Source of the DNA: Pyrenophora tritici-repentis
Lineage: Eukaryota; Ascomycota; Dothideomycetes; Pleosporales; Pleosporaceae
NCBI RefSeq assembly: GCF_003171515.1
Contig: NC_089392.1
Coordinates: 992,001 to 1,056,000 of the forward strand
Direction of reading: 5' to 3'
Length of the DNA stretch: 64,000 nucleotides
The translations under genes and the position numbers were made by a program. A model generated the notes under the pieces. That model saw nothing but the letters and a program-made list of their open reading frames with translations. It was not told where the DNA came from and did not search any database. Of this stretch, positions 11,601-20,537 are shown in pieces (the first letter of the stretch is position 1; every line of letters starts with the position of its first letter).

Positions 11601-12050
11601 CGTCTTCGACTTCCAGTCGATCCGTGGGTTGTGTTCTCGTAACCAGGGAAGTCCTAATATGATGTCGTGGGTAGCTAGTCCGAAGACATCTAGGTCTATC
11701 TTCTCTTGGTGTCCTTGGATGTTGAGCGTCACTTGTCTGACCTCATGGGTGATCTCTTGTTCACCTGGCATTGGCTCTCCGTTGGCCACATGTAGTGGGT
11801 AAGCTTCTTGTTTCCGTAGTGGCTTCAGTCCGGCTGAAGACGCTGCGTGCGCTGAAACGTAGTTGGCTTGTGATCCCGAATCTACTAATGCCTTCATCCA
11901 CCTCCCTTCAAGCTTCACCTGGAGCTTGATGAGGTCTAAGGAGTTTACTGAGTTAATCTCCTTGCCGGGCCGTTCTAGGCCGGGCGCTGGTCTAAAAAAG
12001 CCTGATTTCCAAATCCATGGAATCCTTTGGCTATCGCATGAAGGTCGCAT
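8571..12050 (-). CDS. pol: Gypsy1 pol: protease, RT, RNase H, integrase, chromodomain
   Basis: An open frame of 1,159 codons, expressed by -1 frameshifting from gag (slippery site at 11993-11999), so its first residues are probably not a true start. The order is: aspartic protease (ALVDSGSQANYV, about residue 54), RT with YLDDILVYS near residue 410, and RNase H (FETDASDLALGG, VHDKELLAIV). Then come the integrase HHCC finger (HPGITRTMELIRRNY, CADCQKNK), the integrase core (DISMDFVTGLP, IISDRDKLF, HPQTDGQTERTN) and a C-terminal chromodomain near 1085-1135 (YLVKWLGYPDSENTWEP). The chromodomain places it among chromoviruses, whose integrases are thought to target modified histones. No internal stops, so it could be active. 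Confidence 0.95.
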   Translation of the reverse strand: MRPSCDSQRIPWIWKSGFFRPAPGLERPGKEINSVNSLDLIKLQVKLEGRWMKALVDSGSQANYVSAHAASSAGLKPLRKQEAYPLHVANGEPMPGEQEITHEVRQVTLNIQGHQEKIDLDVFGLATHDIILGLPWLREHNPRIDWKSKTFSFECCGTDATTSQPTHCQSTMVDERKLNNIAKKKRASTKDGLKKQGSDSADAGTEPPGRQTRVLEKRATPEIPEEYKEFEHLFREVADEQALPKHQPWDHKIVLQEGKKPTFGPIYGLSEKELSTLRDYIKTSLAKKYIRPSQSPAGYPIMFVPKKDGKLRLCVDYRKLNDITIKNRYPLPNITELRDRLSRAKIFTALDLRDGYHLIRIAKGEEWKTAFRSRYGHYEYTVMPFGLTNAPATFQELINNVLRAHLDIFVIAYLDDILVYSETLEDHVEHVKTVLRALEQFNLRLKPEKCEFHKTKVNFLGYVVGADGVQMSEEKIQVIKDWPTPTTVVQIQSFLGFLNFNRQFIKDFSDIAIPLTKLTRKDVPFKWSKEAENAFQTLKKASIEPPCFRIFQAGHPLRFETDASDLALGGCASQLHEGKWHPIAYYSRKFSGPEERYDVHDKELLAIVACLQHWRVYAESCSELTIYTDHKNLVNFTTTKVLNRRQVRWSELLGQYKFKIVYTPGKENGRADALSRRPDIAGTKEVIDTAILKVNKDGSLEPTKTLNAILHIGNNVPEELQEAIIQQHHDDPVHGHPGITRTMELIRRNYEFPGMKEKVTSFITKCADCQKNKHDTHAPYGEMQALELPTEPWADISMDFVTGLPVSRDPATNTGYNAILVVIDRFTKQAEYIPFRNDFTAVHLAHIINDRIIRHHGIPKSIISDRDKLFTSNFWTTLLAAIGTKRKLSTAFHPQTDGQTERTNRTMKAYLRIYVNHQQTNWVSLLPMAQMAYNNKLSESTGQTPFYANHGRHPNLFTRTLPSQKTEAAIATAEELKAVHELLQNKLETAQRQSISYVNKKRKMAPQLKRGDKVYLRTKNLRTKRPSKGLDNVKVGPFLILNRKGPVTYTLDLPPDARIHPRFHVSLLEPAHPDTPLQKTFHYETEEENEFEVENIVTHRVVDNGMEYLVKWLGYPDSENTWEPDTNLTNCRQLLAQYQKNQPRKTDRDQRQRPQGRSH

Positions 12051-13897
12051 TCTTTGCTAAGGCACGTTTGCCAGTTGGGTTGTTGACATTCCCAAGCGTC
12101 TCCTTCATCGTATTCTTTTAGCCATACTGTTTGCATCTGATCAATTTCTTCGGGGTTGTCGTGACCTGGGAAGTATGTTTTTTCCCTTTTGTCCCATAGG
12201 TGTATTGGGCATAGGTCGTTTTTGCAGTCGAAGAATTGCCACTTGCAGCGGTACGATCGTTTGGTTTCTTCTGGGAACCATCCTGATCCGGACTTATCCG
12301 AGTAGTGTACTCTGCAATGGTCGTGAATGCATGTGACCCATGATAACTTCTCATGTTCTGGGTTCCTAGGGTCCATCCAGTAGTCGTATTCCTTTGATCT
12401 ACTGATGTCCTTGGCCTTTCTCTTGTGGCCGTGTTGGAAGGTCTTCCAATCGTTCCTGGTCTGGCAGAGTTCGTCGTAGATCTCTTGCTTCTCTTCTTCC
12501 GAGATTGGCAACGTTGGTTCTTCCCATGATCGGATTGCGTCTTCGATCCAGCTTAGTTCCCATGTTGTTGGTAGGAACTCCAATATTTCGGTTGAAACGT
12601 TTTCCTTGTTTCGTTGTACTTCTAGTGACAATCGGTAGAAGTCCTGTCGCATAGCAGCCATGATGCTAGGTTCCTCGTAGGCGTACTCGATATCAGCCTT
12701 GTTGAGGTGTCGTAGTAGCTGGTTGATCTGTCCTGCGAGCTTGTAGAACTCTTCTTCCTGTACATAAGGTGTGGATGGCCTGTTGACTTCTTCGAATGTG
12801 GCCATCTTGCCGAATTTGGTCTGGTCGATTTCCGTAGCCTCTAAGTTCTTGGACTCATCTTCGAGCATATCGTACTCCGAAGTGGGCTCTTCTTCTGAGT
12901 CTGATTCCACGAGTGTGAGGTTATCCAATCCCAAAACGCTTTCCTGCGTGTTGATTTCGATGGTTGGTTTGGATATGACATTCCATGTCTCGTGTCGCTC
13001 AGTGGGTACTGCTTTGTGGATAACGTTGAGTTGTCTAACCACTTTGTTCTTGCTGTGGCAGTCCCTAGCCATGTGACCTTTCTTGTCACAATTATAACAA
13101 GTGATCTCCTTCTTGTTATATGGCTTCTTCTTGTCATTCCTTCCGAAACTCTTGCCTTTGTTGATGTTGTCCAGTTGCATTGCATCAGGGTCATGCCAGT
13201 TGTTACCGGCGGAGGGTACAACACCTCCGGGTGTCGTCCGATATCCTGGTTTCTTCTTGAAGAATCGTCCCTTTGTGCGTTGCACTGACTGGTTGGCTCT
13301 AACCGGTCGGATTTCCTGCTGCAATTCGTAGAGTGCGTTGTCGATACGAATTGATTCTCGGATGAGATCCTGTAGGTTGTTGATTGCGACGCCGCTTCGC
13401 ATAAGCTCTTCTTTGACTCTTTCCTTGAGTCCTTGTCTGTACATAACCCTTAATGCCTTGTCGTCCCAGTCGGTCTTCAGGGCGTGTCCCTGGAAGACAC
13501 TGGCGTAGTCGGCGACTGATTGGGTTTGTTTGAGCTGTTGGATTGCACGATCTGCCTTGGATTCTTCGTTGATGACTCCGAATTGCTGTCTAAGCTTGTC
13601 TTTGAAGGTTGGGTGGTCTTCAAACATTCGTTCAATATCGTCGTCGTCATCGTTGTCGTCCATGTATTTGTTGAGGTAAGGCTTGATCCAGGTGGCGGCA
13701 GTTCCTCGCATGTAACTTGCCATGAGCAGTCCACGATCAGTAGGGTCGACCTTCTCATCTTCAAACCTGAAGAAGAGATCGAACTGGAGAATCCAGTCTT
13801 CGAGCTTGTGTCGATCGCCGTGAAATAGATCGGGTCTGGCCACCTTGGTGCGGCTTGACGAAGTTTCGTTAGGTGTGTTCATCGGGGTGTCACTCAT
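11975..13897 (-). CDS. gag: Gypsy1 gag
   Basis: A 640-residue capsid/nucleocapsid protein. I chose the ATG at 13897 (MSDTPMNTPNETSSS), just inside the 5' LTR boundary, because longer readings start within the LTR. The retrotransposon gag domain spans roughly residues 15-220 (DLFHGDRHKLEDWILQFDLF, GTAATWIKPYL). A CCHC knuckle CYNCDKKGHMARDC lies near 265, followed by a long acidic region. The stop at 11975 follows the U UUU UUA slippery heptamer by about 20 bases. It is intact, unlike gag of Copia1. Confidence 0.92.
   Translation of the reverse strand: MSDTPMNTPNETSSSRTKVARPDLFHGDRHKLEDWILQFDLFFRFEDEKVDPTDRGLLMASYMRGTAATWIKPYLNKYMDDNDDDDDIERMFEDHPTFKDKLRQQFGVINEESKADRAIQQLKQTQSVADYASVFQGHALKTDWDDKALRVMYRQGLKERVKEELMRSGVAINNLQDLIRESIRIDNALYELQQEIRPVRANQSVQRTKGRFFKKKPGYRTTPGGVVPSAGNNWHDPDAMQLDNINKGKSFGRNDKKKPYNKKEITCYNCDKKGHMARDCHSKNKVVRQLNVIHKAVPTERHETWNVISKPTIEINTQESVLGLDNLTLVESDSEEEPTSEYDMLEDESKNLEATEIDQTKFGKMATFEEVNRPSTPYVQEEEFYKLAGQINQLLRHLNKADIEYAYEEPSIMAAMRQDFYRLSLEVQRNKENVSTEILEFLPTTWELSWIEDAIRSWEEPTLPISEEEKQEIYDELCQTRNDWKTFQHGHKRKAKDISRSKEYDYWMDPRNPEHEKLSWVTCIHDHCRVHYSDKSGSGWFPEETKRSYRCKWQFFDCKNDLCPIHLWDKREKTYFPGHDNPEEIDQMQTVWLKEYDEGDAWECQQPNWQTCLSKECDLHAIAKGFHGFGNQAFLDQRPA
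11993..11999 (-). promoter_or_regulatory. -1 ribosomal frameshift site TTTTTTA
   Basis: In the gag frame the sequence reads GCT TTT TTA GAC, giving a canonical slippery heptamer T TTT TTA. It lies in the overlap between gag (ends 11975) and pol (frame open from 12050). Re-reading one base moves gag into pol exactly. I did not identify a downstream pseudoknot by eye. Confidence 0.75.
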
Positions 13898-13914
13898 CTT
13901 GAGGGTGTTCAAAG

Positions 13915-14291
13915 TGTGAAGGTCGTCCGAAGATGATCTTGGGTTGGTTCTCGGGATGGAGTGATGCGATGGACACGAGGTTGTATAGCACGATTGGTAG
14001 ATCGATGTAATATACGGGGAGTTGAGAATCAAGTACTAATCCTTAGATTTCGAAGTTGAACACAATGAACCGTAAGGGCTCATTGCCTACTGTTATATAA
14101 TAAGCGTGCCCTCCATTGTGGCCTTTCCCTCCATGGAGGTCGCACCCTCCGTGGAGGTCATGCCCTCCATGGCGGTCATGCCAAGGTTGGAGGGCAGGTC
14201 ACGTGACTGCGCGGCACAAGCTTACCCGCTGTGCCCCGCCTTCAACGTTGTCCTGCCGTTGTTGCTTGTCCTTCTCCTTGCAATCGTAACA
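13915..14291 (-). repeat. Gypsy1 5' LTR
   Basis: 377 bp, differing from the 3' LTR by one G in the GGGG/GGG run near its terminus. In element direction the gag leader starts immediately after its CTTCACA end. The primer-binding tRNA was not identified. Confidence 0.93.
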
Positions 14292-14854
14292 TTGCGCTGC
14301 CTCAGTTTAGAAAGCGGGATACCTTCGCACTCCTTCGTATCCAGAACGCTATGAAACAACCGTGATTCAGCACAGAAGATCCTGCGCAATATGCTCGGCA
14401 CTGGCGACAATGTGCGGCATCATGATATCGCCAATGAGCTGGCCAAGTATCGGCGTGCAGAACTTAGTGGCAGGACTCGTATTCAAGCACTTATAGAGTT
14501 TCTTGAAGGCTATTCTATAGATAGCAGCGGCAACAAAGGCACTAAGTTTTATTAGGTTGTCACGAAAGACGAGTATAACAACGCTAATATAGTGTTCTTT
14601 TTACACCTATTGGCCTTCGACATTATTAAATGCAACCTAGACGTCGTCTAAATCGATGCAACTTACAAGACTAACAAGTTTAATATGTGATGGATCAAAC
14701 CTACGATCCCTCACGCGATCACGTGCCATACAATCACGTGCCACGCTGGCAGTTGGCCCGTGCGAGGAATAATAAAGTTCCCCTCGTACTTGTATATAGA
14801 TCTGTACACACAATCTCACTTATTAGAGGCATCCTAACTATTGCAGTGTACTAG

Positions 14855-15018
14855 TGTCAGATATAATGAGATATTGCACAAAAGTGATGGATGTTGATGA
14901 TTGTGTGTATTGTGTTCTGTCTATCGTGTGTCCGCGCTTGTGGCCCTCTTGAGGGGCGCACTGACCCTCTCTACGCTGATTGGTTGCTGCCAACGTCGAG
15001 TAACCCTGCTATCTGACA
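14855..15018 (-). repeat. Copia1 3' LTR
   Basis: TGTCAGATATAATGAG...CTATCTGACA, 164 bp, with short inverted ends TGTCAGATA/TATCTGACA. A pyrimidine run on the plus strand (ccccctc, 15020-15026), purine-rich in element sense, follows as the likely polypurine tract. Confidence 0.92.
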
Positions 15019-15073
15019 CACCCCCTCAGCTTGGAAGCCCTGATTGCAAGCTGCGTAAACTGGTTAATCGATC

Positions 15074-17130
15074 CTACATATAGAGGCCTTCCAGATGCTC
15101 CTGCAACTTCTCAAGCTCAGCTTCTTTCAACGGGGATTCTTTGCGTTTAACAAGTCCCAACTGATCAAGGAAACTGGCCCATTTATTGGCTGGCAGTGAC
15201 TTGGTGAATCCGTCTGCGATCATGTTGTCAGACGGAACATACTCTACCTTGATCGTCTTTCGGGTAACTTCTTGTCGTAGCCAATGATTGTGTATGTCAA
15301 CGTGCCGAAGCTTTGTTTGCAATTTGGCAACGTCTTCATTTACTAGACGGATTGTCTGGGTATTGTCGCACTTGATTGTGATAATTGGATTGCTTAGGTT
15401 TACCTGAAGCTCCTTCAACAACCGCGACGTAAAGATTGCCTCCTTAGCAACTTGTGATAGGGCAAGCAGCTCTGCTTCTGTTGTTGATGTTGTCACAGTA
15501 TCTTGCTTACTTGCTCTCCAAGCGATGAGTCCTCCGAACAGCTTAATTGCGTATCCCTGCGAGCTTTTCCTGTCTAGTGTGTTGTCTGCAAACGATGCGT
15601 CACTTGCTACCTCAAGGCCATCGCCTCTACCGAGTTCGAGGGCTAGGGATTCTGTTTTCTTGAGGTACAGGAGCACACGGTCTGCAGCGTCCTGGTGTTC
15701 TGTACTTGGATTGACTAGGAAGCGAGCAAGTCGTGATGTTGCAAAGGCTATGTCGGGTCTTGTTGTGACTGCAGCGAATAGAAGCGAGCCAATCTTGCGC
15801 TGGTAGCGGTTGATCTCGGACGGCTCTGCTAGGTCACTCCTGGGTCTGAGTTCCATGCCTGACATCGGCGTGTCATGTCTGATGTCTTGTCGGCTTGCTA
15901 GTTGGCTGATTTTGTCTGCGTATGCGGCTTGAGATAGCTGTATGGTCTTCTGCTTGCGATTGCGCATGACCTCTACGCCGAGAAACCACTGTAAGTTATC
16001 TCCTCCCGTACAAGCGTATTTTTCTTGGATCCGGTTGATGGCCTTCATGGCCTCTGATTCTTGCTTTGAATGGTACGCAACGATGATGTCGTCCACATAG
16101 AAGAAGATGATAACTCCGTCTTTGATCATGCAGCATGGCTCCTGTGGTATTTGTTGAAACCCTATCGAAGCAAGAGTTGCAGTGAATTCTTTCTGCCACA
16201 GTAATGGTGAGATCCGGAGCCCATACAGTGCCTTTCGCACTTTGAGTAGAGTGCCAGGCTTCTGATACCCTTTTGGCATCCTCATGTATATTTCTCTGTC
16301 GATTGCAGCATGCACAAAAGCATTAGTGACGTCGTATTGCTTTAGCTCAAGATCGTATTTGGCGGCGATTGCCATGAGCATTCTGAATGAGCGTCCTGCC
16401 AATGTTGCTGCGTATGTGTCTTGGGAGGTGATGTTGCGTTGTTGGTCTCCTCTTACCACCAATCTTGCCTTACATTTGATGAGGCGGTGATGCTTGTCGA
16501 GTTTGTAGGTGTATACCCACATACAGTCTAGGATCTGGTGCCCTGCTCGTTTGACTGGTGATGCTTGGACCTCAGTCCATGACTTCATTTGTTGGTGACT
16601 CTGAAGGTGTGTCTTTTCTGCTTCCTTGAACATTTCGTATAGTGGATGGTCTTCCAGCTTTGAGTATGCTGTTGGGAGTGGCGGTAGCTAGTTGCGATGG
16701 GGCTTGATTCCCTTGGATAGCAGTCTCTTCACCTGAGCCTTGTCGATTGGCTTTCCTTCGTGTTGACCAATGTGTCCTGATTCGGTGCCGGCCATGAATG
16801 CGGCTGCCCATGGATTAGTCATTAATGTTGATTGGTTGGACATGTTCGTCATATCCTCGTTGTTCACCTCTCCTTGAACTAGCAAGGCCACAGGTGGAGG
16901 AGTTGGTGGCGGGGTTAGATATGCCTCTACCACCTTCCTTCCTTGGTGGTATCTGGTTTTCTGAGTGCGCGGGCTCTCTTCCTGCGTCGTATCGTCCTCG
17001 TAGAACGTCTCGGTTTCTGGTTGTTGGCTCTGAGTACCTAGGAGTTCGACTGTTCTTACCCAAGTTGCGATTTCCTCTAGGGTGTTGTGCATAAGATTGT
17101 CTTTGCCATGGATGGGATCCAGATGCGGTA
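15074..17130 (-). pseudogene. Copia1 reverse transcriptase and RNase H region
   Basis: The frame from about 17130 down to 15074 encodes an integrase-to-RT linker (NLMHNTLEEIATWVRTVE), a TAG at 16688-16690, then an open RT and RNase H. RT motifs are MWVYTYKLDKHHRLIKCKAR, YGLRISPLLWQKEF and FFYVDDIIVAY (YVDD). RNase H motifs are SDASFADNTLDRKSSQGY, TEAELLALSQ, CDNTQTIRL and ADGFTKSLPANKW. It ends LEGLYM. The frame differs from the upstream gag-integrase frame, so no continuous polyprotein can be made from this copy. Confidence 0.9.
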
Positions 17131-17142
17131 GATGTTTGTTGA

Positions 17143-18486
17143 CTAATATCCCACAAGATACCCAATCCAGGCTTTTGGGTCCAGCCGTTGCAGCCTTGAC
17201 TTTCCTCGGTGGGTATCGTCTGTCATTGCAAAGGCTTTGCACCCATATGCTCTCAGATGAGCTTGGTTTGGTCTTCGGGGTCCGGTGACTATGCCATTTG
17301 TGGCAGCTGCGCGCGTGAAGAATATTTCGTAAGGCGATTTCCACTTGTTTGGATAATTTGGCGTTCGATTGTATAGGTATACCGCCGCTCTGGTTATCTC
17401 TGGCCAGAGTTCCCATGGAAGATTCGCATCTAGTCGAATTGCGCGTGCCTTTTCTTTTATCACACCCCCTGAGCGTTCGGCTCCTCCGTTCTGCGCTTGT
17501 GTGTCTGGAGCGGAAGGCTCGAGTCTGATTGATAGGGACGTGCACCATTTCTCGACTTCTTGCTTAACTGTGACGATCTCGTTGTCTGTTTCAATGACCT
17601 TGACCGTAATGTTGAACTGTTTCTTCATAAATTGGATAAAGAGGGCTAATAGGCGAATAATAGAGCGTGCTGGCCTATTGTCTTTGAAGTAGAAATCCCA
17701 AACGTATCGGGAGTTTCGGCAAGTTATTAGCATCTGACTCTTTTCCTTAGTGAAGCTGTCCGCCTCGTACTCATGGAAGTCGATTGCAATTCTTTCTCCA
17801 GGACCTTCGTTATTTAGTCTTAGCGCCCTTCTTATTTGGCGCTTCGACTTTGATCTGCCGCAAGCGTCACATTGTACTGTGGTGATTCCTTTGATCCTCA
17901 CCCCCTCAGATTGCTGTATGAGGTGTTCAATAGCGGATGGCCCTGGATGTCCTAGTCGTTTATGCCATAGCATAGCTGTCGCCCTTTGTGGTGATCGCTT
18001 GGTTCGATTCATACGCACATGGAAGGCTGAGTCGAATAGAGTGGTGTCTTCGATAGTCCATTGCCCATGGCGTTCCGATAGGATAGCAATGATTGTTCTA
18101 TCCCATCGTCGCAGGCTTGTTGGATCTTCCCGATTGTCCCACCATATTCCTTGTCGTCGGAGTAGCCTGAATGATACTAGGCTGCAGAGGAAGTCTGGAC
18201 ACCACGCAACGTTGACAATGTGCAAGGCTTGTTTGTCCTGAGATCCCTCTGTTGTCAATGTGACAGCTCCGTATCCTCGTATCCAGACTTTGGAGCTGCC
18301 GGCCCAGATGTAGTCCCCTGGCGTCGACGGGCGTACGTCTTCAATTCTTGAGAGGTCGTTGCAGATGTGCGTAGTCGAGCCGGAATCCAGGATGAAGGCA
18401 TCCTTTAATGGATATCCTTGTTGGCTTGCGCTGAATGCCGCTTTCATCGTGCCCTCATCAATTCTTGAGATTTCGCGTCCATCTAG
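17143..18486 (-). pseudogene. Copia1 protease and integrase region
   Basis: In frame with gag but after the TGA at 18487-18489. It holds the protease motif FILDSGSTTHICND, the GAG-pre-integrase motif MLWHKRLGHPG with a CDACGRSKSKR finger, and the integrase core (IAIDFHEYEADSF, VIETDNEIV, QNGGAERSGGVIKEKAR). It ends at a TAG (17143-17145) inside the conserved GYLVGY-STNIYRIW stretch. Shortly after, sequence between IWIPSM and NLMHNTLEE has been lost, shifting the frame. Confidence 0.88.
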
Positions 18487-19821
18487 TCATTCAATGACTG
18501 CGTCCGGTGTTTGTGATGTCTTGATATGAGGTGTAATCGATCGTGACGTTGTCGAGAATCGAGGTCGTTTAGTCTCTGGGGACATTTCCTGCATCGTTCT
18601 CTGTAAGTTGGTGTCATTTTCAAGTTTGTACTGTACTAATCTTGCGATGCCTCGATTTGGCTTGAACCATTCAGGTGCCTTGGCTTTGTTCACATAGTAG
18701 CAGTCAGATATCTCATGACGCTGTTCACAGGCAGGACATATGTCTCCAGCTTTCGCTGAATTCCTCTCCGGGATCTGCTTGGTTCTGGTACTTTGACCAT
18801 CCATCTTGCGTTTGTTTGATTGCCTAGGGTTTCCCCGGCCTTGGTTGGATGGCGCTCTTAATTCCACACTAGAGGCGTCCCTCAGTGTGTCCGAGTCGGG
18901 TTCACCGCTCGCCGCGTATGAGTCTTCTACCGCGAAGGCGCTCTTTGGCTTCCCTCTTGATGGATATTGAAGACTCATATATTCACGGAAGAGTTTCATC
19001 ATCCTTTTCCTATTCATGGCTTTCTTATCGTACCCTGGCCCTTGGAACCCTGCGGTCCAGGTTGATGCCATTTTAGATACGGAGCCTAGGAAGTCGTCTA
19101 TTACGGCTTGTGTTTGCATAACCTCGGCCACCTCAAGGGTTTCAGCTCGAGTTGCAGCCTGATCGTATTCATTTAGCCACGTCTCCCAGTTTGTGGTTGA
19201 ACGCATTGGCTTGAGTGCGGCTTGGTATCTCTCTCGTGCTCGCGCTCTCTCCTCGTCTTCATCCACTCCAACTGTGTCTTGGAGGGCGGTTATCCAGTCG
19301 CGCGGCGTGCCGTTCTCGGCGCAGCAGCTAAGTTGTAAATGGGGTGTTACGGTTGTAAGGATGTGTTCGACCATCTTTGAGATTTTGTTGCTTTCTTCTT
19401 GATAGTCCCTCTCCCGTATTTTGTATGACTCAAGGCGCAGCTTGTAGTCGTCGCGATCCTCCTTATACGCTTCTTGTCCTTTCTCTGAGAGTTCTGACAC
19501 TCGCGTTGGTATAGTGGGGATTCGTGAGGTTGTTGTCGACATTTCTGTAGTGTCTTGTGCTGATCCTCGCGTGTTGCCTCTAGCGTTTCGGGTGGTATGC
19601 GATGAGGCAGCTGAGGGGCTACTTGACGGTTCATACTGCGAAATGTCTGGGGGTAGCGGAGCCTCCGGTTGGATGCGCTGGAGTCGCACTCCTTCGGGGT
19701 CCAACAGTGGCCAAATGCCTTGCGACTGGCATTTCAGCTTAAGTTGGCGGTACCAAGGGATCCAGTTGCTTGAGTCGGTGAGGATGACCGTCGCGTCCCG
19801 TTGGGTCTGGATTGTTGCCAT
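18487..19821 (-). CDS. Copia1 gag-like N-terminal region
   Basis: The start ATG at 19821 (MATIQTQRDATVILTDSSNW) was chosen because longer readings begin inside the LTR. The protein has Copia gag features (WIPWYRQLKLKCQSQGIWP, AVIDDFLGSVSKMASTW) and a cysteine/histidine knuckle CPACEQRHEISDCYY near the C-terminus. It ends at TGA (18487-18489), which would be CGA in an unmutated copy. A programmed gag stop cannot be excluded, but the other breaks downstream argue for damage. Confidence 0.8.
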   Translation of the reverse strand: MATIQTQRDATVILTDSSNWIPWYRQLKLKCQSQGIWPLLDPEGVRLQRIQPEAPLPPDISQYEPSSSPSAASSHTTRNARGNTRGSAQDTTEMSTTTSRIPTIPTRVSELSEKGQEAYKEDRDDYKLRLESYKIRERDYQEESNKISKMVEHILTTVTPHLQLSCCAENGTPRDWITALQDTVGVDEDEERARARERYQAALKPMRSTTNWETWLNEYDQAATRAETLEVAEVMQTQAVIDDFLGSVSKMASTWTAGFQGPGYDKKAMNRKRMMKLFREYMSLQYPSRGKPKSAFAVEDSYAASGEPDSDTLRDASSVELRAPSNQGRGNPRQSNKRKMDGQSTRTKQIPERNSAKAGDICPACEQRHEISDCYYVNKAKAPEWFKPNRGIARLVQYKLENDTNLQRTMQEMSPETKRPRFSTTSRSITPHIKTSQTPDAVIE

Positions 19822-19866
19822 TTTCGTGGTTTTATCGCTCGTTATTGAGGCAGTGAGACTCTTAAT

Positions 19867-20030
19867 TGTCAGATATAATGAGATATTGCACAAAAGTGAT
19901 GGATGTTGATGATTGTGTGTATTGTGTTCTGTCTATCGTGTGTCCGCGCTTGTGGCCCTCTTGAGGGGCGCACTGACCCTCTCTACGCTGATTGGTTGCT
20001 GCCAACGTCGAGTAACCCTGCTATCTGACA
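19867..20030 (-). repeat. Copia1 5' LTR
   Basis: 164 bp, identical by eye to the 3' LTR at 14855-15018. The gag start lies 46 bp inside. Confidence 0.92.
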
Positions 20031-20159
20031 ACTAGTGCCTTTACAAATATGCCTCTTGTCCACTTTGTTAGCATCACTTTAAGGGATACTACATTTGATA
20101 TTGCATATGCTTTTGTACTAAATAAGACTAGAGACACCTATCGAGAGGTTGTTAAGATG

Positions 20160-20537
20160 TGTTACGATTGCAAGGAGAAGGACAAGCAACAACGGCAGGA
20201 CAACGTTGAAGGCGGGGCACAGCGGGTAAGCTTGTGCCGCGCAGTCACGTGACCTGCCCTCCAACCTTGGCATGACCGCCATGGAGGGCATGACCTCCAC
20301 GGAGGGTGCGACCTCCATGGAGGGAAAGGCCACAATGGAGGGCACGCTTATTATATAACAGTAGGCAATGAGCCCTTACGGTTCATTGTGTTCAACTTCG
20401 AAATCTAAGGATTAGTACTTGATTCTCAACTCCCCGTATATTACATCGATCTACCAATCGTGCTATACAACCTCGTGTCCATCGCATCACTCCATCCCCG
20501 AGAACCAACCCAAGATCATCTTCGGACGACCTTCACA
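20160..20537 (+). repeat. Solo LTR of the Gypsy1 family
   Basis: 378 bp, TGTTACGATTGCAAGG...CCTTCACA, flanked by perfect AGATG duplications (20155-20159, 20538-20542). Removing it restores MULE1 coding register (VVKM-LRDLFEYL). It probably formed by recombination between the two LTRs of a full element. Confidence 0.95.

Larger units (their letters stand above)
7569..14291 (-). mobile_element. Gypsy1, complete chromodomain LTR retrotransposon
   Basis: A 6,723-bp Ty3/Gypsy element on the minus strand, bounded by LTRs at 7569-7946 and 13915-14291 and a perfect 5-bp TSD (TTGCG at 7564-7568 and 14292-14296). By eye the LTRs differ by one base (a G-run length), so insertion is recent. gag and pol are fully open and overlap with a -1 shift signal. 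An extra open frame lies antisense between pol and the 3' LTR. It interrupts the MULE1 gene. Confidence 0.95.
14855..20030 (-). mobile_element. Copia1, full-length but defective LTR retrotransposon
   Basis: A 5,176-bp element with 164-bp LTRs at 14855-15018 and 19867-20030 that look identical by eye, and a perfect TSD ACTAG (14850-14854, 20031-20035). A solo LTR of the same family at 44938-45101 is also identical by eye. Despite this youth the polyprotein is broken by a TGA, two TAGs and a frame-changing deletion, so it probably moved with proteins supplied by another copy. Confidence 0.93.
14688..20045. mobile_element. Short LTR-like insertion in MULE1, later split by Copia1
   Basis: With Copia1 and its TSD removed, this is a 177-bp unit running TGATGGATCAAACC...GTGCCTTTACA. 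It is flanked by AATATG on both sides (14682-14687 and 20046-20051). Removing it rejoins the MULE1 frame as KFNM-PLVH. TG...CA ends, an internal TATATAG and AATAAA suggest a solo LTR. A 6-bp duplication is one base longer than the other LTRs here. Confidence 0.7.

Noticed and set aside
18487..18489. Programmed stop readthrough between Copia1 gag and protease
   Set aside because: Copia elements usually have one frame, the codon looks like a mutated CGA, and three further lesions follow.
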